From Prevotella sp. (GTDB lineage: Bacteria > Bacteroidota > Bacteroidia > Bacteroidales > Bacteroidaceae), in assembly GCA_017449025.1 (NCBI GenBank), contig JAFSKJ010000036.1:1-64000 (forward strand): a stretch of DNA of 64,000 nucleotides, in the 5' to 3' direction. The position numbers and the translations under genes were made by a program. Positions 52,863 to 61,900 of the stretch are shown here, piece after piece (positions within the stretch are counted from its first letter, which is position 1; the number at the start of each line of letters is the position of its first letter). Below the pieces are notes generated by a model that made no database searches, was not told where the DNA came from, and saw only the letters and a program-made list of their open reading frames with translations.

Positions 52863-53963
52863 ATGAAAGATTCTACAACTACAAAAACGCTGGCTATCAT
52901 CGCCGGTTTGTTTATTACTACAGTTAACGCATTAGCGGGCGACGGCACGAAAGACAATCCCTACACCGTTGCCGAGCTGAACGCACAGAAGGATGCCCTC
53001 GCCGCCAACGGCAATACCGTATGGGTGAAAGCCGACCTGAAAGGACTTGGTGAAGACGGTTCGCTCACCGACAACAGCGATGCTGAGGTAGACGGCAAGA
53101 CCGTAAAGCGCATGGCCGGACTTTTCGGCGACGCTACGGACAGTTTCGTGGCCTACAGCTGGCAGATTCTCGGACAGATAGAACTCTCGGACCTTTCCAA
53201 CACCAAGGATCTGCTTATTGCCCTCACCTATGGCACCGAAGGCCATCCGTCGGGAAACACTGCCAATCCGCAGTATGCCTCCAACGAGGAGCCTACAACA
53301 CCCCACTTCTCGCTGGCTGAGGTTCAGGGAGCCTTGACGCTGAACATTGCCAACGGACTGAGAGGCTACCATATTCCAAGTAGCTACGTGGTTCCCGACA
53401 ATGTCATTGCCGTAAAGATAAGTGCCGGTTACTCAACATCCAAGGGTGCGTATGTCAACTACACCAACTTCGAACCAGGCATAGTTACGCCAAAGAACAC
53501 AGCAGTGGTGCTGATGGCCAAGCCCGGTTCATACAACTTTACACTGACGGCAGCACTCAACGAGCAGACCTTGTCAAACGGCAACGCCATGAATGCAGGA
53601 ACACAGGCAGGAGTAAATGCCGGAACCACCAAGAACCGCGCACGCTTCCGCTTCGTTGCCGACGGCACCAAAGCCGGCTTCGAGCGCAACAGCGACGAGA
53701 ACTGCACTGTCACCCTACAGTCGAAGGACGAGATCTACCTGCAAGTGAATTCCGCAGAGAACAACTTCTGGGGGAATTATGCATGGGAAGACAGCGACAA
53801 GAAGTGGATTACATGGGGTGGAGGCTCATACACTGCCGGCATCAACGCAACAGAAATGGAGTCTGATGAGCCAAACACTGTTTTCGACCTCTCCGGGCGC
53901 AGCTCAATTAAACCTTACAAAGGCATTTACGTCAAAGGAGGGAAGAAAGTAATTATAAAATAA
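52863..53963 (+). CDS. Exported DUF6359-type protein with C-terminal sorting-like tail
   Basis: 366 aa. Signal peptide, then an OB-like domain opening GTKDNPYTVAELNAQKD and VWVKADLKG, as in DUF6359 proteins, a second beta region (about 150-330; NFEPGIVTPKNTAVVLMAKP) and the tail FDLSGRSSIKPYKGIYVKGG then KKVIIK. That tail type is shared by other exported proteins in this window. Function unknown. Starts 18 bases after the barrel gene and ends 7 bases before the FMN-binding gene. Confidence 0.78.
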   Translation: MKDSTTTKTLAIIAGLFITTVNALAGDGTKDNPYTVAELNAQKDALAANGNTVWVKADLKGLGEDGSLTDNSDAEVDGKTVKRMAGLFGDATDSFVAYSWQILGQIELSDLSNTKDLLIALTYGTEGHPSGNTANPQYASNEEPTTPHFSLAEVQGALTLNIANGLRGYHIPSSYVVPDNVIAVKISAGYSTSKGAYVNYTNFEPGIVTPKNTAVVLMAKPGSYNFTLTAALNEQTLSNGNAMNAGTQAGVNAGTTKNRARFRFVADGTKAGFERNSDENCTVTLQSKDEIYLQVNSAENNFWGNYAWEDSDKKWITWGGGSYTAGINATEMESDEPNTVFDLSGRSSIKPYKGIYVKGGKKVIIK

Positions 53964-53970
53964 CACAGCA

Positions 53971-54372
53971 ATGAAGAAAAGCATTTTTGGCACTGCTGCC
54001 ATCTTAGCCCTGGCAGCAACAATGATGAGCGCATCGCCCAAGGGTGACGACGCCGTGATGACAAAGGAAGACGGCATGTACGTCGTCAACACCACTACAC
54101 TCGGCAAGAACATCACTGGCTATGTTGACAACACGCCCGTGAAGGTCTACATCAAGAAAAACAAGGTTGTCAAGGTAGAGGCACTGAAGAACCAGGAGAC
54201 CCCAAAGTATTTCATAAAGGTGAAGAAACAGCTCATAGACAAGTGGAACAACCTCAAGGTGAGCGACGCACAGAAACTGAAGGTCGACGCTGTCACAGGA
54301 GCCACCTTCTCGTCAGACGCTCTTGTCAAGAATGTGCAGCTCGCCCTTGAATATTATCAGAAACACAAGTAA
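53971..54372 (+). CDS. Exported FMN-binding domain protein, probable covalent flavin carrier
   Basis: 133 aa. Signal peptide (KKSIFGTAAILALAATMMSA), then one FMN-binding domain. The flavinylation motif is present as DAVTGATFSS with Thr112 as the likely acceptor, matching the D-x-x-(S/T)-G-A-(S/T) site modified by ApbE-type flavin transferases. The domain is that of NqrC and RnfG and of flavin carriers outside the membrane. No ApbE gene is in the window. Its position after metal-binding and receptor genes suggests extracytoplasmic electron transfer, perhaps metal reduction; that is inference. rpiB follows after a single base. Confidence 0.88.
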   Translation: MKKSIFGTAAILALAATMMSASPKGDDAVMTKEDGMYVVNTTTLGKNITGYVDNTPVKVYIKKNKVVKVEALKNQETPKYFIKVKKQLIDKWNNLKVSDAQKLKVDAVTGATFSSDALVKNVQLALEYYQKHK

Positions 54373-54373
54373 C

Positions 54374-54811
54374 ATGGAAGTGAAGACAGTAGGCATAGCC
54401 TGCGACCACGCCGGCTACGCATTGAAACAATTCGTGAAGAAGTATCTCGAGGAAAAGGGATACGAGTATAAGGACTATGGCACCTACAACGAGGACTCGT
54501 GCGACTACAGCGACTTCGGTCACGCACTGGCACGCGGCATAGAGCAGGGAGAGGTGTTTCCGGGCATTGCCATCTGTGGCAGTGGCGAGGGCATCAACAT
54601 GACCCTGAACAAACACCAGGGCATACGCGCCGGCCTGTGCTGGATTCCTGAGATTGCCCACCTCATACGCCAGCACAACAATGCCAACGTGCTGGTTATG
54701 CCCGGACGCTTCATCGAAGAGGACATGGCCCGCAAGATAATGGACGAGTACTTCGCCACCGAGTTTGAGGGCGGTCGCCATCAGAAGCGCATAGACAAGA
54801 TACCCCTTTAA
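54374..54811 (+). CDS. rpiB: Ribose-5-phosphate isomerase B
   Basis: 145 aa from ATG 54374. It interconverts ribose 5-phosphate and ribulose 5-phosphate. The RpiB/LacAB fold begins VGIACDHAGYALK, with the catalytic Cys68 in GIAICGSGEG and the phosphate-binding region NKHQGIRAGLC. It follows the FMN-binding gene after one base and is last in the run; it may be co-transcribed by chance of position rather than function. Confidence 0.95.
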   Translation: MEVKTVGIACDHAGYALKQFVKKYLEEKGYEYKDYGTYNEDSCDYSDFGHALARGIEQGEVFPGIAICGSGEGINMTLNKHQGIRAGLCWIPEIAHLIRQHNNANVLVMPGRFIEEDMARKIMDEYFATEFEGGRHQKRIDKIPL

Positions 54812-54860
54812 CCTGATGTGCTACAGACTCCTTACGGAGACTCTATACAGCATGAGAAAA

Positions 54861-54899
54861 CCATAAAAGTCCTGCTATCCCTTAGCAGGACTTTTATGG
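54861..54899. terminator. Bidirectional terminator between rpiB and luxS
   Basis: Perfect 17-bp arms, CCATAAAAGTCCTGCTA (54861-54877) and its complement (54883-54899), with a 5-base loop. T-rich bases end each arm, and the hairpin lies between two convergent genes, so it can end both transcripts. Confidence 0.88.
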
Positions 54900-54901
54900 T
54901 T

Positions 54902-55396
54902 CTATGCATCGGCAAACACCTTGCCGTCGTTGAGGGTTATATGCAACTTAGTGTACTCACAGTGGAAATCGTTTTCCAAGCGGTCCATATAGCGCTTGCT
55001 CTCCCACTTGCACATGGGCAGGTCGTGGAGCAGATAGTTGCCGCACGACTCCGGGCTTGTGGCAGGGACCTCCGTCTGGGTGAGGATCCACTTCAGGCAC
55101 TCTATGGTAAGGCGGCGCATGTCCTCAACGCTGTAGCTGCCCGTCATAATGATATACATGCCCGTGAGGCAACCCATAGGACCTACATAGACAACATCTT
55201 CCTTCACCTGGCTGTTGCGGAACCACGTGGCCATGAGGTGCTCTAAGCTGTGGATGGCTGCGGGAGCCACAGCAGGCTCAACGTTGGGTTCGGTTATGCG
55301 CAGGTCGAAAGTGGTGAAGCCCTTGTCTTCGCGCGACACGTAGATGCCCGGCTTAAGATGTGTGTGGTCGATGGTGAAACTCTGTATAACTTCCAT
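54902..55396 (-). CDS. luxS: S-ribosylhomocysteine lyase (LuxS)
   Basis: 164 aa. It cleaves S-ribosylhomocysteine to homocysteine and DPD, the precursor of autoinducer 2, in the activated methyl cycle. Metal ligands are His49 and His53 of HSLEH and Cys118 in PESCGNY; the catalytic Cys76 lies in GPMGCLTG. Length and motifs are normal. It lies 52 bases downstream of the TlpA-like gene on the same strand; a separate promoter was not found, so it may share the transcript. Confidence 0.96.
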   Translation of the reverse strand: MEVIQSFTIDHTHLKPGIYVSREDKGFTTFDLRITEPNVEPAVAPAAIHSLEHLMATWFRNSQVKEDVVYVGPMGCLTGMYIIMTGSYSVEDMRRLTIECLKWILTQTEVPATSPESCGNYLLHDLPMCKWESKRYMDRLENDFHCEYTKLHITLNDGKVFADA

Positions 55397-55448
55397 TTGT
55401 CTTCTGTGTTTTAAAGTTTATCAGTCTTTGAGTATTGTCTTTAACTTC

Positions 55449-55955
55449 TCAAAAAGAAAGCCCCTCTGTCCGCTCAATGAGGATGCGGGTGACGATGCCC
55501 TCGGCAGTACAGAAATAAATCCGCGGTATTACCGACGATGCGAAGAGACTGTAGACGCTGCGGTCGGTCTGCGCCGACCAAGGTATCTCCAGCGCATGCT
55601 CCTTCCAGTATGCCGCCACGCTCTCTGCGCCCTCCTCCCGACTTATGGCCACCATCAGGAAGCCCTTGTCGTCGCGGTGCCGTAAGTAGTAGTCGTTGAG
55701 CAGAGGCAGCTCGCGCTGGCAGTCGCCGCACGACGTGTTGAACAGCACTATCACCGTCTCGCCCGTCAGCTGCGCCGACGAGAACACACTCTTTGTTCCG
55801 TCGGAGAGCACCGTCTCAACCGTGAACAGCGGTATGCGGTCGCCCACCTTGACACGCTCCACCACATCGCCGCCATCATCCTTGTCGTCAAGGCTACAGC
55901 CGAAAAACGCCATCGTCATAATCAATACAGGCAGCAAACGCATCAATCCCTTCAT
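55449..55955 (-). CDS. TlpA-like thioredoxin-fold lipoprotein
   Basis: 168 aa. N-terminal lipoprotein signal with lipobox Cys20 (MTMAFFGCSLDDKDD). Thioredoxin-like domain with the redox pair in FNTSCGDCQRELPLLND near 93-110 and a cis-Pro region ASSVIPRIYF. The acidic stretch after the Cys suggests surface or periplasmic anchoring. It probably reduces or exchanges disulfides in envelope proteins. It starts 8 bases after the stop of the giant surface protein, so one transcript is likely; it could act on that protein or simply follow it. Confidence 0.88.
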   Translation of the reverse strand: MKGLMRLLPVLIMTMAFFGCSLDDKDDGGDVVERVKVGDRIPLFTVETVLSDGTKSVFSSAQLTGETVIVLFNTSCGDCQRELPLLNDYYLRHRDDKGFLMVAISREEGAESVAAYWKEHALEIPWSAQTDRSVYSLFASSVIPRIYFCTAEGIVTRILIERTEGLSF

Positions 55956-55963
55956 TCGTGCAA

Positions 55964-58900
55964 TTAGTGCAATCCGTCGTTCTGCTTTACCACCACCTTA
56001 CGGCCATTGTAGATATACAGTCCATTCCTTGTGGGACGCTTCTGTAGCTTCTGGCCGTCAATGCTGTACCAGTCTCCGGCATCAAGGTCAGTGCCGTCAG
56101 CGTCTGCTGTCGGGTCAAGCCTCAGGTCGTCGATGCCATTTGTCACGTCGCCAATCTCACGTATTCCGAGCGAGTTGTCGTAGACACGTGAGCCGGAGGC
56201 ACTGACAGTATTCCACAAGGCAACGGGCAGCTTGTCCGACGGAACCAACAGGTAGGCAGTATTGGCGGGCATGGTGTCGTCGGAAGCATTTCCTTGTATG
56301 TGCAGTCGGTAGAAGCCGGCAGCCTCCACATCATCAGTATGTGCGCCGTGAGACTTCCACTCTCCGTCTCTGTTCTCTATGTAGTTGCCATCACTCTTGC
56401 TCCAAGAGCTTTCCACCGAGTAGCGCCAGTGCACATTGGTGAGTATGAACTTGGTGTTGTCGCCAGTTTCTTCCATATAATGCCGGGCTTCCGTCACGTT
56501 CGGGTACATCATGTTGCCAGTGGTGCTGAACTCCATACCATCGACCAACGGAGTGGAGACGGCAGGATAGAACAGGGGCACCATGTTGCCACTGTTGGCC
56601 TTTGGCAGGTTGGCGGCATCAAGCTCGCGCAGCACCATGCCCGTGTTGGCAGGCACGCCCTTGCTTTCCTCCACCGGTGTCAGCGCCACGGTGGCGGTCT
56701 CCATGTCGTAGCTGTCGTAGCTCACTTTGAAGGCGTCGACATCGTTCTGGGTGAAGTAGCCCGTCAGCGTATGGTCGATGCTGTGGTCGCGGCTCTCAGT
56801 GGCCCAGCCGGTGCCGCCCACGGGGTGTATCTCCTTCAGTATGTGGGTTACACCTATCTGATATATATTGCTGCCGACAGGGAAAGTGGCATAGGCGCTA
56901 CCGGGGGCCGTTGCCTTGTATTTCCACACCTTGTTGGCAGTGTTGCTCGCGTCGGGCAAGGGGTTGGCATCGGGGCCGTCGGTGTCGCTGTCCTCATAAA
57001 CCTCGGTGGCATTGGTGACAGAGGTAGGCTTTTGGTCAGCACTTATGTATATCCAGTCCTGCTTGCCGTCGGCGTTCAGGTCGGGAATGGTAAGCGTGGT
57101 CTCCGTCACAGCATAGAGGTTGTAGCCCATGTCGTCGGGCTTGTAGCTCTCGGTGATGGTCACGCCGACGAAATATGATGTGGTGCCGCTGTTGTAGACG
57201 TAAAGATACGTTAGCCCATCAATGCCGTCGCCTGAAGTAACCGTGTATTCGAGTGTCTCCTCCACATTCTTCTGCGTCAAATGTAGTGATGTGATGTTCT
57301 TCGTACCCGTTGTGTTTGTCGCTTCTGTCCAGAAGGCCAATCCACTGTTCTCGTTGGGGGAGTAGGCTTTAATGCTGATGACATCACCGGGCCTCAAGGC
57401 TCTGCTGGGCTTTAGCAACACGTATTTCGAATCGCCGCCGTCACACTTGTATGCGTAGCCAGTGGAAGAGACGGAACTTGCCTCAAACTTATCAGAAGAA
57501 GAGCCGAAGTTGATTTTGCCATTACCTGCATCGAGGTCTTGACGTACTGCAATGTCCTTGCTCTCTACGTAGTAGCTCAGCAGGATATGGTCTTCTGGGG
57601 CACGCTTCCGTGATGGTGCCTGTTGCCGTGCCGGTGTTGTCGTAGCCTCCACGGGGCTGAGTGGGAACATCACCTTTCCTGCTACGCCCAGACCGTTCAG
57701 CTCGTCGTAGCCACGGGCAGGATAGTCACTGGGCGTCTCGCCCCGCTGCCCCAGTATGCGGTCGGTGCTTACAAGCTCGCCGCCGGGCACATAGAGCGAA
57801 GCACCGCGGTAGTCGGTGTTCAGCTCGTAGACTTGGTCTGCACCAGCAAGATGAATCCAGTTAGAGCCGTCGGCCTTGATGCTGTTATATACATTTTTCT
57901 CCTCACCTTTCACCTCACCGCCACTGATGTTGGTGAAGTTCCATGTGTGCGGGTAGTCCTGATGTGGTATGACACCCACGTTAAGCACATAGTCGGGGGT
58001 GTAGCCAATGAGATAGCGACCCTCCACGGTGTAGTTATTCATGCGGAGCACCACCTTGCCATAGCCACTGTTCACCGTTATCAGGCCGTCCTCGTACTCC
58101 ACGCCGCCGGCAGAGAACCACTTCACGTGGCTTAGTGCCATGTCTAAGTTCTTCCTGTCGTCCTTCAGCTTCTGCGTCTTAGTTTCGTCCACCCAGTAGC
58201 GGGCCTCGGTCTGAGTATATGTTTCAGTGATATTCTCCTGCTCACCCTTGAAGACATACTCTGCAGGGCCGGTAGAGGTAGACCACAGTGGGTGGCAGAA
58301 CTCCAAGTGCACTTCCTGTGTCTCGTCCTCCTCCTTAAGCATGAGATTGGGTGCCAGCTCGCTTTGGTCCTTCAACTTTATCTCGGTCATGGTGTGCTTA
58401 TAGAAACCACCGTCGTAGATTTCCACGCTCAGCACGTCAAGGTAGCCCTCGTCAACAAGCTCGAAGGTCACGTCGAACTCGCCAGGATTTGCAATCTTGT
58501 CTGGGTCGTCAGCCTCACGCAGGTCATGTGCAATGAACGTATAGTAACCTGGTATGAATCGGCTTCCGTCGTCATTGGTGGCCATCTTTGTCTTGTCGGT
58601 AGGGTCGGGATATTCCGTCTGCGAACGTGTGATGGTGAACTCCTCAGTAACATCTTTGCCTCGCAGGTCGGTCACATTGTGCCCTTTCATGATGGCACCG
58701 TTGTTGGGTATCACTCGGCTCAGGTTCAGACTGATGTAGTCGCCCTCTTTCAGCTTTGGAATGGTGATGGAGGCATTGTTGTGCAGGCCGATATGGTTGT
58801 ATGGTGTCTCCGTCGGCACACGGGCAGGCTGGTCTACATAGAAGCCTTTGTTTCCAGTCTCTATCTGCAGTCCTGCCGTCTCCTGAACGTAGAAGGCGTT

Positions 58901-61900
58901 GTCGCCCTTCATAGAGCGGTCGTTGCCCCAGCGCGGCAGCTCGGCGCCCTTACGGAAAATCTCTGTCCAGGTGGACTGGGTAGTCCAGGTGTCAGTACCG
59001 TTCTTGCCGTTATAGCCATATACACTCTTGGCGATGCCTGTGGCACTGGTACCCACATCATTATAACTGACGTAGGTGCCAATGGTGCCAATCTCAAGCC
59101 CCCAATCGTCGTTATGGTCCTTGGCTCTGAAGAAGGCCCATTTCTTCCGCGACGAGGCAGGATAAGAAAGCGTAAGCACAAAACGGGCTGTCTGGTTTTT
59201 TGTGTTGTTCGTGGCGACTACGCGGATAGCTCCGTGTCCACGAAGTCCTGTGAGTTTAAGACCGTTTTCTTTCTCTGGCTCGTTACATGAAACGGCATCG
59301 TCATAGGCACTGCGACTCACCTCAAAGGTATAGTCGTCGGAGTCACTCCACCCTGTTGGCCACGGATTGGTGAAGGTGTTGTTGCTCGACTTCAGGTCGT
59401 TCTCGCTCAGCGCAGGTGCCACATATTGGAACGACAGTCCGCCCACGGTGACTTCGCACGAGGTGGTAGCGTTGCCCGACGTGGCTGTCACCGTGATGGT
59501 GCCCGTGCTGTAGGCGGTCATGGTGTAAGTAGTCAGTGCGGGGTTCTCGTTGGTATACTGTATGATTCTACCCCGCGGGTTTCCTGCTCCTAAGGTCATG
59601 GTGTATTCGATAGGTGTCTTCACCTTGTCGTAGCCTATGGGGCGCTCTGTGAAGTAAGCCTCACCGGTAGAGCCATCGAGGGTGATGCTGTAAGAATCAT
59701 TAGCAAAGCGGAAGTTAACTGCATAGAGTTTGTATTCGCCCTTCCTCGGCTGTACGCCCGTGGCAAACGGGTCTTCCACATAGATGGTAACCCAGCCCTC
59801 TGTGCCTGTAAGGCTGACATCTCCCGAATGTCCAGGCTCCGTTGACGAGTCATCAGTGATTGTCGCCACGTCACCAGGACTGAGCCATCCGTCATTCAGG
59901 TCATGGTTATGTCCATCCTTAACCCAATAGTTCAGCGTATGCTCTTCTACGGCATTGTATGGTTTGTAATTCACTATTGAGCCACCTGTTCCTGTCAGCT
60001 CTGTCACCACCTCCTCAGTGAAGTGCAGCTCAGGCACCTGCAGGGTGATGCTCTTGATGTAGACACCAACCTTGTCGCCGGCGTCGAGAATCATGCATCC
60101 GTCGGAGGCAGCAAGGTAGTAGGCGTTGATTGGACTGTTCACGCCCTCACGCTGCACGTACAGCGTGGTGGTGACCTCGTTGGGCAGGGTCACGCTCTTG
60201 GCATTGGAGATGGTATTGGTAACGTCGGCAGACGATGTGGCCACGGTGATCTTCACCTCCATGCCTTCCTTTACGGGGAACTTGATGTGGGCATTGGCCA
60301 TTGTGAGGTTGAGGCGCAGGCCGGATGTGCCGGCATAGTATCGCATCTCACCCTTGACAAGTACTCCCACGTTGTTGTCCTTCACCCACTGCGATGGGTC
60401 GGTGGCAGGTTCTTCGCTCTTAAGTATCGGCATATAGCCATCCATGAAGGCAGCACCGTAGAACTTCTCGCGACCCGTACCAGGGTTGGTGTAAGTCCAC
60501 TGGCTTCCCATCTCGCCGCTCACGCCAGTATTGTCTAACTGGTTCTGGAAGTCCCACACCACGGGGTGGTCGGCATCGAACTGCATTATCGTGACGTTAG
60601 AAACGGCTTTTATTTCGTCTGGATAGCCAGCAGCCATGCCGGAATTCTTAGTAAGAGTGCGTCGGATTTGCTTCGCGTGCTCATTATCACCATAGGCGCC
60701 AGTAGAGAAAGAACCGTCACCGTTCCATTGCGTATGACCATCACCATCAACCAGTACACCGTTTTCCATATCCTGAATGGCAAATGTTGTTCCTGCTTTC
60801 CAATCATACGCATCTGTCAGGTCGATGATGTTGTTCATGTCGCCCATGTCCATCACCTTGAAACCCTCTACATTCCCTGTTTCAAAACCTGCGAACTGAA
60901 TCTGTCGGGTGAAGTTCTCCTCCTGCCCCTCATAGTATACCCAGGCCACGATGTTGGAAGTAACGATGTCGATGGAATAAATGGTGATGCTCTCCGAGGT
61001 CTCGTTCTTCAGGTTTACGCTGGCATCGCTTGTCACGTAGGTATTGTTGCGCTCACGCTCAGTGCCGAAGGTTATGTTGTTGGCTGCGTTCTCCATAGTC
61101 AGCGTAGTGTTGGCGGCAGTGGCCTCAGCGGTAACGTGGATAAACTGTCCGTTGCTCATGGCCACGTCGTTGTAGCTCTCACCGGGCAGCAGGGTATTGC
61201 TCACGGTATAGGTGGCTGTCGACTCGGCAAAGTAGTCGGTCTCGGCAAAGGTTGCGGTGATAGTAGCCTCGCCGGAGTTTATCAGCAGTCCGTTGGTTCC
61301 GTCACGGCCAATGGTGGCTATGTTGGTGTTGTTCGAAGAATATGTGAACGTCTCGGCACGGAAGTTCTTCGGGTCGGACGAGGTAGGCGTGTCGTTCTGG
61401 AATGCCCTACCGTCGCCCGGAACTCGCATGAAGTGCTGCTTGTTAGCGGGGAAGTTGAAAGTCGGTGCCACCTTGGTCTCGTCGAGACAGTTGTCTATTG
61501 TAGACTCATCGCTACCATAGTATATTTTAATATCGGTAATATCAAAAGAGCCTTGAGTGGCAGTGAAGGTTGTGGAAGGACTATAAATACCACCAAGTTC
61601 CAAGACACCGTCAGTAACATCCACAGTCTTTTCCTCTCCAAGACATATATAGGTTACTTGAGGATTATTCTGCAAATTGGTAACTGTAAGCTTTACTTTT
61701 ATGATCCATGCTCCTTTTCCTTCCACTTCACGTCTTGTGAGGGTCATGGATCCTTCATTATTATCCTTCTTTCTCAGCGTAAGACGTTCCGCGTTGTTAC
61801 ACTTGGCACCATCACCACCACCAAATTTAAGTGTAAATCCCGGTACTATTCTATCGAGACCACTATTGGCATTCTTACCGTTTTCCCCTACATCATAGAG

